DNA from: Planomonospora parontospora | Lineage (GTDB): Bacteria; Actinomycetota; Actinomycetes; Streptosporangiales; Streptosporangiaceae | Reading direction: 5' to 3' | Assembly (NCBI GenBank): GCA_014647935.1 | Contig: BMQD01000024.1 | Coordinates: 24,370-88,369 of the forward strand | Length of the DNA: 64,000 nucleotides | Part shown: positions 45,885 through 63,961 of the stretch, one piece after another | How the letters are laid out: each line of letters begins with the position of its first letter | Numbering within the stretch: the first letter of the stretch is position 1 | Position numbers and translations under genes: made by a program | The notes under the pieces: generated by a model | The model's input: the letters and a program-made list of their open reading frames with translations, nothing else | Told to the model about the DNA's origin: nothing | Database searches by the model: none

Positions 45885-48415
45885 TGAAGGTCCCGCTTTC
45901 ATGGCTGCGGGAGTATGTCGATCTCCCCGCCGTCACCGCCCACGAGGTCGCCGACAAGCTCACCGCGGCCGGGCTCAAGCTGGAGGCGATCACCTCCCAC
46001 GGGCACGACGTCAAGAACGTCGTCGTCGGCGAGGTGCTCTCCATCGAAGAGCTCGAGGGCTTCAAGAAGCCCATCCGCCACTGCCAGGTCGAGGTGGGGG
46101 AGGCCGCGCCGCGCCAGATCGTGTGCGGCGCGACCAACTTCACCGCCGGCGACCGGGTGCCGGTCGTGCTGCCCGGCGGCGTGCTGCCCGGCGGGTTCGA
46201 GGTCGGTGCCCGCAAGACCTACGGGCGCATGTCCGAGGGCATGATCTGCTCCGAGCGCGAGCTGGGCCTGGGCGACGACCACGGCGGCATCATGCTGCTG
46301 CCCGCCGACACCCCCATCGGCGCGGACGTGGTCGAGCTGCTCGGCCTGCGCGAGGACGTCATCGAGCTGGAGATCACCCCGGACATCGGCTACGCGCTGT
46401 CCGTCCGGGGGGTGGCCCGCGAGGTCGCCACCGCCTTCGGCGTCGCCTTCCGCGACCCGGCCGACCTCTCCCCGCCCGCGGAGACCGGCCCGTCCCACCC
46501 GGCCTCGATCGCCGACCCGACCGCGTGCGACCGCTTCGTGCTGCGCGCGGTCCGCGGCTTCGACCCGCACGCCCCGAGCCCGTTCTGGATGCGGGCCCGG
46601 CTGACGCGCGCGGGCATGCGGCCGGTCTCGCTCGCCGTGGACGTCACCAACTACGTGATGCTCGAGCTCGGCCAGCCACTGCACGCCTTCGACGCGACGA
46701 AGCTCAGCGGTGAGATCGTGGTGCGCCGGGCGGAGCCGGGGGAGACCCTGGAGACGCTCGACCACGTCGTGCGCGCGCTCCACCCCGAGGACGTCCTGAT
46801 CACCGACTCCTCGGGCGCCATCTCGATGGCCGGCACGATGGGCGGGCTGCACACCGAGATCTCCGACGACTCCACCGACATCGTCATCGAGGCCGCGCAC
46901 TTCGCCCCCAGCGGGGTCGCGCGCATGTCCCGCCGCCACAACCTGGTCAGCGAGGCGTCCAAGCGCTTCGAGCGGGGCGTGGACCGGGAGCTGCCGCTGT
47001 ACGCCTCCTGGCGGGCGGTGCGGCTCCTGGCGGAGCTGGGCGGCGGCACGATCCAGCCGGGCGTGACCTGCGCCGAGGTCGAGACCGAGCCGGTCCGGAT
47101 CTCCATCCCGAGCGGCCACCCCGGCAGGGTCGCCGGGATGCGCTACGACCGCGGGACCGTGATCCGCCGCCTGGAGCAGGTCGGCTGCACGGTCACCGAG
47201 GGAGCCGACGCCGCCGAGGGAGCCGAGGCCGCCGACGGCCTGGCGGCCAGGCTCGCGGTGACCGGGGACGACATGCTGACGGTCGTCCCGCCCTCCTGGC
47301 GGCCCGACCTGACCGACCCCAACGACCTGGCGGAGGAGGTCATCCGGCTCGAGGGCTACGAGAACCTCCCCTCGGTCCTGCCCGCCGCCCCGGCGGGGGC
47401 CGGTCTCACCGAGGGTCAGCGGCTGCGCCGCCGGGTCGGCCGGGCGCTGGCGTCGGCCGGCTACGTCGAGGTCCTCGCCTACCCGTTCATGGGGGAGCGC
47501 GACCTCGACAACCTGCAGTTGCCCGTGGGCGACGCGCGCCGCCGCGCCGTACGGCTGGCCAACCCGCTGAGCGAGGACGAGCCGCTGATGCGGACCACGC
47601 TGCTGCCGGGCCTGCTGAAGACCCTGGTCCGCAACGTGGGCCGGGGTGCGGGCGACGTCGCGCTGTTCGAGACGGGCCTGGTCTACCGGCCCGCCGCGGA
47701 CGCGCCGGCGACCGCGCCCGTGCTGGGCGTGGAGCGCCGGCCGACCGACGACGAGCTGGCCTCGATCGAGGCGGCGCTACCCGCGCAGCCCAGGCGGGTC
47801 GCGGTCGTGCTGGCCGGGGAGTTCGAGCGTTCCGGCTGGTGGGGCAAGGGCACCCCGGCCACCTGGGCGGACGCCGTGGAGGCCGCCCGCACGGTGGCCC
47901 GCGAGGCCGGGGCCTCGCTGGAAGTCCGCGCCGACCGGCACGAGCCCTGGCACCCGGGCCGCTGCGCCGCGCTGTACGCCGGGGAGACGCTCGTCGGGCA
48001 CGCCGGCGAGCTGCACCCCCGCGTCGTCGAGGCGTACGGCCTGCCGCCGCGCACCTGCGCGATGGAGCTGGAGCTGACCGGGCTGGAGGCGTCGCTCTCC
48101 GGGCCGGTGGAGACCCCCGCGATCTCCGCCTACCCGGTCGCCACCCAGGACGTGGCGCTGATCGTCGACGCGGCCGTCCCGGTCGCCGAGGTCGAGGCGG
48201 CGCTGCGCGAGGGGGCCGGCGCGCTCCTGGAGGCGATCCGGTTGTTCGACGTCTACGCCGGTGCGCAGGTCGGCGAGGGCAACAAGTCCCTGGCCTACTC
48301 GCTGCGCTTCCGCGCGCCCGACCGGACGCTGACCGTCGAGGAGACCACCGCGGCCCGGGACGCGGCCGTGGCCCTCGCAGGTGAGCGCACCGGGGCGCGG
48401 CTCCGCGGCGCCTGA
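45884..48415 (+). CDS. pheT: Phenylalanyl-tRNA synthetase beta subunit
   Basis: 843 residues. [15 protein letters not shown] start, tRNA-binding (EMAP-like) domain near 40-150 ([18 protein letters not shown]), B3/B4 editing domain, B5 ([19 protein letters not shown] region earlier and GGTIQPGV), and the C-terminal anticodon-binding ferredoxin-like domain ([25 protein letters not shown]). A short Glu/Ala/Gly-rich insertion lies near residues 440-455. It pairs with PheS; the ATG is reached by a TGATG junction. Confidence 0.96.
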
Positions 48416-48429
48416 CCGGAGAGCGGTCG

Positions 48430-48468
48430 GCGAAGGCCCCGGCGGGCGGTGTCCGCCGGGGCCTTCGC
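48430..48468 (+). terminator. Terminator hairpin after pheT
   Basis: A perfect 16-bp stem (48430-48445 with 48453-48468), 7-base loop, 15 bases after the pheT stop. No T-run follows, as is common in this genome. Confidence 0.72.
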
Positions 48469-48566
48469 ATGGGCGGGCACGGCGGTCATGATTTGCAGGG
48501 CGGCACGTCGCGCGGCCGCCCCGGCATCCGCCCCGCCGGACGGCGGGGCCGAGAGAGGGAAACGAG

Positions 48567-48812
48567 ATGAGGCACCTGCTGGTGTTCGCCGACCGCGACG
48601 ACGCCGAGGAGGTCGCGGAGACCGTGGCGGAGGAGTTCCCCGCCCTGGACCTGCCCGCCGTCGTGCGGGAGACCCTGGCGGGGGAGGACGACGCCGAGGA
48701 CGCGCAGTGGCTGGCGGTGGTCGAGGACCCCGACGAGACGCTGTCCCCGGCCGACCTGGCCCGCCTGACCGAGCTGGCCGAGGAGTACGGCGGCTGGCGC
48801 GAGGCGGAGTGA
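48567..48812 (+). CDS. Small acidic protein of unknown function
   Basis: 81 residues, about 25 Asp/Glu against 5 Arg and no Lys; predicted alpha/beta (MRHLLVFADRDDAEEVAETV...). AGAGGGA precedes the ATG. I do not recognise the family; the pattern of a small ferredoxin-fold or RraB-like protein is possible but unproven. It stands alone between the pheT terminator and the convergent Uma2 gene. Codon use (strong third-position G/C) supports coding. Confidence 0.7.
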   Translation: MRHLLVFADRDDAEEVAETVAEEFPALDLPAVVRETLAGEDDAEDAQWLAVVEDPDETLSPADLARLTELAEEYGGWREAE

Positions 48813-48929
48813 CCCCGGAACCGGGGTGCGGACGGGGTGAGGAGATCTCGGACCTGCCGGTGGAGCCGCCAGGTCCGGCATCGGAGTCCCCGGACGCCGG
48901 AGCAGGCGGCCGGCTCCGCCGCGGAGGCC

Positions 48930-49535
48930 TCAGAGACGGTCGATCTCCGTCAGGTCGACGTCGACGTCGAAGGGCGCGGAGAGCTTGAGCCGGTCGTGGT
49001 GGATGCCGGTGATCGCGTAGGCGCCGGTGACCTCGTCGAGCTCGTAGACGTGCACGACGGGGCGCCCGGAGTCGTTCTCCACGATCCAGAAGTGCGGGAT
49101 CCCGGCCTCGGCGTAGAGCGACGGCTTGCGCTTGCGGTCGCGGTCTTTGGACTCGGGCGAGATCACCTCGACCACGAGCACGACGTCCTCGGCCCGGTAG
49201 AAGGTCTGCTCCGGCCCCTGCTCCGCCGCGGCCCGGATGACGCTCAGGTCGGGCTCGGGTCGCTGGGTCCTCCCCGTGACGACGCTCATCTCCCGGCGTA
49301 CCCGGAGGTCACGCGGGAGAGTCCGGCGGAGACCGAAGACGAGAAGATCTACTGCTCGCATGTGGAAGGAAGCCTGAGGACTCACGAAGACCAAGCTTCC
49401 ATCAATCAACTCTGTGTGCGCGGGCAGATCCGGAATGTGATCGAGGTCCTCCGCCGAGAAGCCCCCCGGCGGGGGGAACACCCACTCGGGCAGCGAAGGA
49501 TGGCTCATCTCCACGCTCCAGGCCTCGGCTGTCAT
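48930..49535 (-). CDS. Uma2-family (DUF820) putative restriction-endonuclease-like protein
   Basis: 201 residues. FSAEDLDHIPDLPAHTELIDGSLVFVSP at the N terminus and the PD-(D/E)xK-like core PEPDLSVI...DVVLVVEVISPESKDRDRKRKPSLYAEAGIPHFWIVE are typical Uma2. These proteins are multiplied in actinomycetes and cyanobacteria; their biological role is unclear. The ATG at 49535 is chosen because a -10 TACGCT ends 7 bases before it, which implies a leaderless message; upstream codons to 49580 lie within that promoter. Confidence 0.9.
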   Translation of the reverse strand: MTAEAWSVEMSHPSLPEWVFPPPGGFSAEDLDHIPDLPAHTELIDGSLVFVSPQASFHMRAVDLLVFGLRRTLPRDLRVRREMSVVTGRTQRPEPDLSVIRAAAEQGPEQTFYRAEDVVLVVEVISPESKDRDRKRKPSLYAEAGIPHFWIVENDSGRPVVHVYELDEVTGAYAITGIHHDRLKLSAPFDVDVDLTEIDRL

Positions 49536-49542
49536 GGCGCCC

Positions 49543-49571
49543 AGCGTAGCAACCGCCACGCAGCGCGTCAG
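49543..49571 (-). promoter_or_regulatory. Leaderless promoter of the Uma2 gene
   Basis: On the minus strand, CTGACG (49566-49571), 17-base spacer, TACGCT (49543-49548). The -10 ends 7 bases before the ATG, so the expected transcription start is the A of ATG. There is no Shine-Dalgarno. Confidence 0.65.
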
Positions 49572-49587
49572 GGGCATCACTCAGTGG

Positions 49588-50901
49588 TCACGGCTTCGGA
49601 GTCCCGGCGAGCTCCTCGCGGCGGGTGCGCTCGCGGACGGCGTGCTCGTCGGTGCGGGCGTCGTAGTCGCGGAACTTCGGCAGCAGCCCGGCCAGGGCCG
49701 CGACGGCGCCCACGCAGAGCAGCCCGCCGGCGCCGAGGGAGAAGCGGGTGCCGCCGAGGTGGTCCATCAGGCCGGCGCGGGCGTTGCCCAGCATCGGTCC
49801 GCTGGTGTAGGAGAGCAGCTCGATCCCGGCCAGGCGGCCCCGGTAGGAGTCGGGGATGGTCTGGTTCCAGATGGTGGCCCGGAAGACACCGCTGATCATG
49901 TCGGCGGCCCCGGCCACGGCGAGGAAGGCCAGGATGCCCCACATGTTCGGCATGACGGCGGCCAGTGCCACCGCGGCGCCCCACACGAGGGCGGCGACGA
50001 TCACGCCCAGGCCGTGCCGGTGGACGTGGTTGGTCCAGCCGGAGGTGACCGAGGCGATCAGCGAGCCGACGGCGGCGGCGGAGTAGAACAGGCCGAGCGC
50101 CTCGGGGCTGCCGACCTGGTCGGCGAGGAACGGGTAGAGCGCGGTGGAGAAGGCGAAGACCATCGCGGCGACGTCCACCAGGTAGGTGCCCATCAGGTCG
50201 GGGCGGCCCACGGCGTAGCGCACGCCCTCGACCATCGACCTGATCGAGGCGGCGGGCGCGTCCTCGGCCCGCGACGGCGCGTTCACCAGCCAGAGCAGCG
50301 CCAGCGAGACCAGGAAGGTGCCCAGGTTGATCGCGTAGGCGGCGGCGACGCCGTACGAGGCGGCGATCAGGCCGCTGAGGCCGGGGGCGATGATGGCGCC
50401 CAGGTTCCAGCGGAAGCTGCTCAGCGCGGCGGCGGCGGTCAGCTGGTCGTGCCGGACCACGCGCGGCATCAGCGACTCAAGGCTGGGGCGCTGCAGGCTG
50501 CCGAAGCCCGCCGACATCGCGCCGACCACGTACAGCACCCAGACCTGGGGCTCCGGCAGCAGGGCGTTGACCAGCAGGACCAGGATCGTCAGGCAGAGCC
50601 CGGCCTCGGTGTAGAGGATGATCTTCCGGCGGTCCAGGGCGTCCGCGATAGCCCCGCCCCACAGGCCGCAGACGACCATGGGCAGGAACTCGGCCGCGCT
50701 GACCAGGCCGACCGCCAGGGGCGAGCCGGTGAGCTCCTTCATCTGCAGCGGGACCGCGACGAGGGTGAGGAAGGTGCCGAACATCGTGACCACCCCCGAC
50801 CCGAAGAGCAGCCGGAAGTCGCGGGAGTCGCGCAGGGGGCTCAGGTCCATCCGCAGATGGCGGAGGAAGGCGAGAAGCGAGCGATCAGGATTTTCGGGCA
50901 C
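49588..50901 (-). CDS. MFS transporter, EntS-like (MFS_3) family
   Basis: 437 residues, twelve predicted helices. FRLLFGSGVVTMFGTFLTLVAVPLQ at TM1, then VGLVSAAEFLPMVVCGLWGGAIADALDRRKI, the TM2-3 loop signature of the enterobactin-exporter branch, and a charged C-terminal tail. Probably a proton-driven exporter; substrate unknown and no siderophore genes are near. GTG at 50901 lacks a Shine-Dalgarno; the ATG at 50850 is an alternative. It lies downstream of the acyl-CoA ligase on the same strand, after a hairpin. Confidence 0.87.
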   Translation of the reverse strand: MPENPDRSLLAFLRHLRMDLSPLRDSRDFRLLFGSGVVTMFGTFLTLVAVPLQMKELTGSPLAVGLVSAAEFLPMVVCGLWGGAIADALDRRKIILYTEAGLCLTILVLLVNALLPEPQVWVLYVVGAMSAGFGSLQRPSLESLMPRVVRHDQLTAAAALSSFRWNLGAIIAPGLSGLIAASYGVAAAYAINLGTFLVSLALLWLVNAPSRAEDAPAASIRSMVEGVRYAVGRPDLMGTYLVDVAAMVFAFSTALYPFLADQVGSPEALGLFYSAAAVGSLIASVTSGWTNHVHRHGLGVIVAALVWGAAVALAAVMPNMWGILAFLAVAGAADMISGVFRATIWNQTIPDSYRGRLAGIELLSYTSGPMLGNARAGLMDHLGGTRFSLGAGGLLCVGAVAALAGLLPKFRDYDARTDEHAVRERTRREELAGTPKP

Positions 50902-50985
50902 GAACAGCTAGTTTCGGTGCCGGGCCGCCCGAAGGCAAACCGATTTCGGCCGGTCCGGCGGCCGGTGGCGTCGGGTGAGCGGTCC

Positions 50986-51020
50986 GGCGCCGGGCGGACG
51001 CGGTGGGACCGCCCGGCGCC
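50986..51020 (-). terminator. Hairpin between the acyl-CoA ligase and MFS genes
   Basis: A perfect 12-bp G/C stem (50986-50997 with 51009-51020), 11-base loop, downstream of the ligase stop on the minus strand. No T-run. Confidence 0.5.
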
Positions 51021-51064
51021 CGCGGCGCGGCGGCACCGTTCGGCGCCCGCCCGGAACGGCCGGC

Positions 51065-52726
51065 TCAGGAGCCCAGGACCTCCTTGCGGAGGTGGGTCTT
51101 GAGGATCTTGCCGCCGGGGTTGCGGGGCAGCTCGGCCTCGCGGATCCAGAAGCGCACCGGGACCTTGAACGCCGCGATCCGCTCGCGCAGGAACGCCTGG
51201 AGCTCCTCGGGGGCGACGGGGGACTTCAGCCGCACCACCGCGCCGACCTCCTCGCCGAGCTCGTCGTGAGGGATGCCGATCACCGCGGCGTCGTCCACCG
51301 CCGGGTGCTCGAACAGCGCGGCCTCCACCTCGGCGCAGTAGACGTTCTCCCCGCCGCGGATCACCATGTCCTTGGCCCGGTCCACGATGTAGACGAACCC
51401 GTCGGAGTCCACCCGGGCCAGGTCGCCGGTGTGCAGCCAGCCGCCCACGAAGGTCTCCGCGGTGGCCTCGGGCCGGTTCCAGTAGCCCAGGATGACGTTC
51501 GGGCCGCGCAGGCAGAGCTCGCCGACCTCGCCGGCGGGCAGCTCGTCGCCGAGCGGATCGGCGATCTTGACCTCGACCACGGGCATCGGCAGGCCGATGC
51601 TGTCGGGCCTGGCCGCGTAGTCCTGGCCGCTGTTGTTGATCGCCAGGGCGGTGGTCTCGGTCATGCCGTAGCCGTTGGACGGGGCCCGGCTGGGCAGCTG
51701 CTCGGTGATGCGCTCCAGCAGCTTGGGCGGGGCGGGCGCGCCGCCGTACCCGAGGGAGTTGAGGCTGGAGACGTCGTACTTGCCGAGGTCGGGGTGGGAG
51801 AGCAGCTGCCAGACGTTGGTGGGCACGCCGCTGAAGACGGTGACCTTCTCGCGCTCGATCAGCTCCAGCGCCCGCCCGGCGTCCCACTTGTACATCAGCA
51901 CCAGGCCGCCGCCGCTGAACATCGTGGTGGTCATCACCGCGAAGCAGCCGGTGACGTGGAAGAGCGGCACGGTCAGCAGGGTGACGCGGCGCTGTCCGGC
52001 GGACTCGGCCGGGTCCTTGCCGGCCCTGACCACGGCGCGCAGCAGGCTGTAGGCCACCGTCAGCGGGGACTGGCCGACGTTGCGGTGGCTGCCGAGCGCT
52101 CCCTTGGGGACGCCGGTGGTGCCGGAGGTGTAGAAGATCGTGGCCGGGTCCTCCGGGGACAGCTCGACCGCGGGCAGGGTCGCGTCCGCCCCGGCCCCGC
52201 CCAGCACGTCCGCGAACGACCGGGCGCCCTCGGGGACCTCGCCGCGCGTCACGATCAGGGGCACGGCCGTCCCGGCCAGCTTCCCGGCGCGCTCGCCGTC
52301 GGCGATCAGCACCTTGGCACCGGAGTCCGACAGCCCGAACTCCAGCTCCTGCGTGGTCCACCAGGCGTTGAGCGGTACGGCGATCGCCCCGGCGGCCAGT
52401 ACGGCGGAGAAGGAGACGACCCATTCGGGGTAGTTGCGCATGGCGATGGCGACCCGGTCGCCCTTGGCGACGCCGTACTCCTCCACCAGGCGCCGCGCCA
52501 GCGTGGCGGCCCGCCGGAAGTGCTCCTCGTAGGTGATGCGCTCGTCCTCGTAGACGAGGAAGACCTTGTCACCGTGGAACCTGCTCATCTCGAGGAGCGC
52601 CCGGAAGTGGCCGGGGGCGTGCTTCCAGGTCCTGACCGTGCCGCCGCGGCCGGGGACCTCTTCCATCTCGAAGAGCTGTCCGGGGCCGGTGAGCTGGGCC
52701 TGGACCTGGTCATGGGTGACAGTCAT
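51065..52726 (-). CDS. Class I adenylate-forming enzyme, probable fatty acid-CoA ligase
   Basis: 553 residues. AMP-binding P-loop YTSGTTGVPKGA, A5 YGMTETT, A7 GWLHTGDLARVDSDGF, A8 DMVIRGGENVYCAEVE hinge, and the C-terminal catalytic Lys in PRNPGGKILK. It activates a carboxylic acid as acyl-AMP and then acyl-CoA; the chain length is not clear. GGAG lies 9 bases before the ATG. A TetR-type palindrome lies upstream, which fits control by an acyl-CoA-responsive repressor. It is divergent from the arginine operon. Confidence 0.9.
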   Translation of the reverse strand: MTVTHDQVQAQLTGPGQLFEMEEVPGRGGTVRTWKHAPGHFRALLEMSRFHGDKVFLVYEDERITYEEHFRRAATLARRLVEEYGVAKGDRVAIAMRNYPEWVVSFSAVLAAGAIAVPLNAWWTTQELEFGLSDSGAKVLIADGERAGKLAGTAVPLIVTRGEVPEGARSFADVLGGAGADATLPAVELSPEDPATIFYTSGTTGVPKGALGSHRNVGQSPLTVAYSLLRAVVRAGKDPAESAGQRRVTLLTVPLFHVTGCFAVMTTTMFSGGGLVLMYKWDAGRALELIEREKVTVFSGVPTNVWQLLSHPDLGKYDVSSLNSLGYGGAPAPPKLLERITEQLPSRAPSNGYGMTETTALAINNSGQDYAARPDSIGLPMPVVEVKIADPLGDELPAGEVGELCLRGPNVILGYWNRPEATAETFVGGWLHTGDLARVDSDGFVYIVDRAKDMVIRGGENVYCAEVEAALFEHPAVDDAAVIGIPHDELGEEVGAVVRLKSPVAPEELQAFLRERIAAFKVPVRFWIREAELPRNPGGKILKTHLRKEVLGS

Positions 52727-52769
52727 GCGTAACTACTCCCGGAATGTGGAAGGGCCGGAGACGTCACGA

Positions 52770-52785
52770 TACCGACCGGTAGGTA
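52770..52785. promoter_or_regulatory. TetR-type palindrome upstream of the acyl-CoA ligase
   Basis: TACC-GACCGGTA-GGTA, a 16-bp palindrome with one mismatched pair, 44-59 bases upstream of the ligase ATG. Operators of this shape bind TetR-family regulators of fatty acid genes in actinobacteria. The regulator gene is not in the window. Confidence 0.5.
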
Positions 52786-52913
52786 CGGGCAACAGTGCTG
52801 AAATCGCACTGGTCGCCGCGTACGCATGTTCATGCACAGGTGCCGGCTGCGTCACCCGCCCCCCGTACCATCCTGACCGGTGGGTCGAGCCCGAGAGGGC
52901 CGCTCGGTCCACT

Positions 52914-52942
52914 TGCATGGAAATCCTGGAAGATGCATACTC
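52914..52942 (+). promoter_or_regulatory. argC operon promoter
   Basis: TTGCAT (52914-52919), 17-base spacer, CATACT (52937-52942). This region is less GC-rich than its surroundings. Transcription would start near 52949, before the ARG-box-like dyad. Confidence 0.5.
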
Positions 52943-52964
52943 TTCCTAGCAAGCTTATGAGTGA

Positions 52965-55167
<2,203 letters not shown>

Positions 55168-55171
<4 letters not shown>

Positions 55172-56117
55172 GGACCTCCGAAGCCCTCTCCAAGGCCACC
55201 ACGCTGATCGAGGCGCTGCCCTGGCTGGCCCGCTTCCACGGCGCGACCGTCGTCATCAAGTACGGCGGCAACGCGATGACCGAGGAGCACCTGCGGGAGA
55301 AGTTCGCCGACGACGTCGTCTTCCTGCGCTACGCCGGGCTCAAGCCCGTCATCGTGCACGGCGGCGGCCCCCAGATCAACGCCCACCTCGACCGGCTGGG
55401 CATCGAGTCCACCTTCACCGCCGGGCTCCGGGTCACCACCCCCGAGGCCATGCAGGTCGTCCGCATGGTCCTGGTCGGCCAGGTCAACCGCGACGTGGTC
55501 GGCCTGATCAACCGGCACGGCCCGTTCGCCATCGGCATGTCCGGCGAGGACGCCCACCTGTTCACCGCCGTGCGCAAGCACGCCGTCGTCGACGGTGAGC
55601 CGGTGGACATCGGCCAGGTCGGCGACATCGTCAAGGTCGAGGCCGGAGCCGTGCAGGCGCTGCTGGACGACGGCCGCATCCCCGTCGTCTCCTCGGTCGC
55701 CCGCGGCGAGGACGGCACCGTCTACAACGTCAACGCCGACACCGCCGCCGCGGCGCTCGCCGTGGCGCTGCAGGCCTCCAAACTGGTCGTCCTCACCGAC
55801 GTCGAGGGCCTCTACCGCAACTGGCCGGAGAGCGACGAGGTGATCGACCGGCTCACCGCCAAGGAACTCGACGAGCTCCTGCCGAGCCTGTCCAGCGGCA
55901 TGGTGCCCAAGATGGAGGCCTGCCTGGCCGCCGTCCAGGGCGGCGTGCCCCAGGCCCACGTGCTCGACGGGCGGGTGCCCCACTCGGTCCTGCTGGAGAT
56001 CTTCACCGACCAGGGCGTCGGGACGATGGTGGTGCCCGACACCGCCGGGGCGGTGGCCGTGCCGAACCTGGTCAAGCGCAGGCTGACCGCCACCATCAGA
56101 CTGAACGGGAGCGACAC

Positions 56118-56121
<4 letters not shown>
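55168..56121 (+). CDS. argB: Acetylglutamate kinase
   Basis: 317 residues. Amino-acid kinase fold with [21 protein letters not shown], the [29 protein letters not shown] signature and SGGM-type [15 protein letters not shown]. The N-terminal helix [20 protein letters not shown] is typical of arginine-inhibited hexameric enzymes, so feedback inhibition is likely. It overlaps both neighbours by four bases. Confidence 0.95.
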
Positions 56122-58734
<2,613 letters not shown>

Positions 58735-58800
58735 CCCGCCCCCGGCGGGCCGCTCCGGTCACCCGAACCACCCCGCAGACTTTCCCGAAAGAGAGCAACC

Positions 58801-62257
<3,457 letters not shown>

Positions 62258-62394
62258 GCCGTCCGTGCCCTCCGTGCCGTCCTGCCGTTTTGAAGCCGCG
62301 GTGACGCGGCGGTTCCGAGTGGCGCAACGGTGCCGGGATCGGGCAGGCTGTAGGCGAAGCCGTGAATGACCCAACGAGCATGAAAGCAAGGATC

Positions 62395-63654
62395 GTGACC
62401 GACATTCTGGATGACCTCGCCTGGCGCGGCCTGATCGCGCAGTCCACCGACATCGACGCCCTGAGGGCGGCGATGGCCGAGGGTCCGATCACGGTCTATT
62501 GCGGCTTCGACCCGACCGCGCCCTCGCTCCACGTCGGCAACCTGGTCCCGCTGCTGACCCTGGCCCGGCTGCAGAAGGCGGGCCACCGGGCCATCGGCCT
62601 GGTGGGCGGTGCGACGGGCCTGATCGGCGACCCGAGCGGGCGCAGCACGGAGCGCTCGCTCAACTCCTCCGACGTCGTCGCCGAGTGGGTGGCACGCATC
62701 CGGGTCCAGGTGGAGAGGTTCCTCGACTTCTCCGACGAGTCGCGCGGGATCCTCGTCAGCAACCTCGACTGGACCGCGGGCATGTCCGCCATCGACTTCC
62801 TGCGCGACGTCGGCAAGCACTTCCCGGTGAACCGCATGCTCGCCCGGGAGTCGGTGTCCGCCCGGCTGGGCGGTGAGGGACTCAGCTACACCGAGTTCAG
62901 CTACCAGATCCTGCAGGCCAACGACTACCTGGAGCTGTACCGCCGGCACGGCTGCGCGCTGCAGATCGGCGGCAGCGACCAGTGGGGCAACATCACCGCG
63001 GGCACCGACCTCGTCCGCCGGGTGACCGGCGGCCACGTGCACGCGCTGACGGTGCCGCTGATCACCAAGGCGGACGGCACCAAGTTCGGCAAGACCGCCG
63101 GCGGCGCCGTCTGGCTCAACCCGGAGATGACGTCGCCGTACGCGTTCTACCAGTTCTGGCTGAACGCCGACGACCGCGACGTGGTGAAGTTCCTCAAGAT
63201 CTACAGCTTCCGGTCCCGCGAGGAGATCGAGGAGCTGGAGAAGGCCGCGGCCGAGCGACCGGCGGCCCGGGAGGCGCAGCGCGCGCTCGCCGAGGAGTTG
63301 ACCACGCTGCTGCACGGCGCGGACGAGTGCGCCGCGGTGATAGCGGCGTCGGCGGCGCTGTTCGGCAGGGGCTCGCTGGACGAGCTGCCGTCGCACACGC
63401 TGGGAGCCGCCCTGGCGGAGGTGCCCCGTATGGAGGTGTCCGCGCTCGGGATCCCGTTCGTCGACCTCCTGGCGGGGAGCGGGCTGGTGGAGTCCAAGTC
63501 CGCCGCCCGCCGTGCCGTCAAGGAGGGCGGTGCGTACCTCAACAACGTGAAGGTCGTCGACGAGGCCTACGTGCCGGCCTCCTCGGACCTGCTGCACGGG
63601 CGCTACCTGGTCCTGCGCCGCGGTAAGAGGTTCGGCGCAGTCGAGGTCGTCTGA
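62395..63654 (+). CDS. tyrS: Tyrosyl-tRNA synthetase
   Basis: 419 residues, class I aa[22 protein letters not shown] (HIGH variant HVGN), [25 protein letters not shown], and KFGKT (KMSKS variant); C-terminal S4 RNA-binding domain ([21 protein letters not shown]). It charges tRNA-Tyr. The GTG at 62395 gives the family-typical [13 protein letters not shown]; in-frame starts at 62362 (GTG) and 62380 (ATG) also exist. A strong hairpin follows. Confidence 0.95.
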   Translation: MTDILDDLAWRGLIAQSTDIDALRAAMAEGPITVYCGFDPTAPSLHVGNLVPLLTLARLQKAGHRAIGLVGGATGLIGDPSGRSTERSLNSSDVVAEWVARIRVQVERFLDFSDESRGILVSNLDWTAGMSAIDFLRDVGKHFPVNRMLARESVSARLGGEGLSYTEFSYQILQANDYLELYRRHGCALQIGGSDQWGNITAGTDLVRRVTGGHVHALTVPLITKADGTKFGKTAGGAVWLNPEMTSPYAFYQFWLNADDRDVVKFLKIYSFRSREEIEELEKAAAERPAAREAQRALAEELTTLLHGADECAAVIAASAALFGRGSLDELPSHTLGAALAEVPRMEVSALGIPFVDLLAGSGLVESKSAARRAVKEGGAYLNNVKVVDEAYVPASSDLLHGRYLVLRRGKRFGAVEVV

Positions 63655-63672
63655 CCCTCCGGCTCGTACGGT

Positions 63673-63700
63673 GAACGCCCCGGCTCCGGCCGGGGCGTTC
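63673..63700 (+). terminator. Terminator hairpin after tyrS
   Basis: A perfect 12-bp stem (63673-63684 with 63689-63700) with loop TCCG, 19 bases after the tyrS stop; flanking CGTACG copies could extend it. No T-run. Confidence 0.72.
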
Positions 63701-63789
63701 GTCGTACGGCGGGTAACGTTCCGGTAGCGATGAGGGCAGGGTTCTCCCATGTGCCCTCCTGACCTGCGGATTCAGCGTATCCCGTGGAT

Positions 63790-63818
63790 TTGACGATGCT
63801 CCGGAGGCGACCTAAGGT
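63790..63818 (+). promoter_or_regulatory. Strong promoter candidate P1 at the right edge
   Basis: TTGACG (63790-63795), 17-base spacer, TAAGGT (63813-63818): close to the consensus for the main sigma factor and the best promoter in the window. Confidence 0.65.
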
Positions 63819-63931
63819 TCTCAATGCCCCGAGAGCGGGCCGGACGCCGGATCGGCGGACGGGCCTCGGGGAGACCCCAACGAACAAGACTCGGCCTCCG
63901 GCCGTGTTCCCGTCACCGGAAAACCGGTTGA

Positions 63932-63961
63932 TTGGACATGAACGGGATGTCGAGGTAAGTT
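63932..63961 (+). promoter_or_regulatory. Promoter candidate P2 at the right edge
   Basis: TTGGAC (63932-63937), 18-base spacer, TAAGTT (63956-63961), 143 bases after P1, same direction. A TTGATT four bases earlier is an alternative -35. Confidence 0.5.

Noticed and set aside
48930-49535. Uma2 protein as part of a restriction or defence system
   Set aside because: No methyltransferase, helicase or toxin partner is adjacent; the gene is a solitary leaderless unit.
50975-52732. A 585-codon plus-strand frame opposite the acyl-CoA ligase
   Set aside because: Antisense composition pattern only; the minus strand shows all adenylation motifs.
62258-62394. Possible tRNA gene in the gap before tyrS
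   Set aside because: A GTGGCGCAACGG stretch recalled a D-arm, but no T-arm or acceptor stem could be found.
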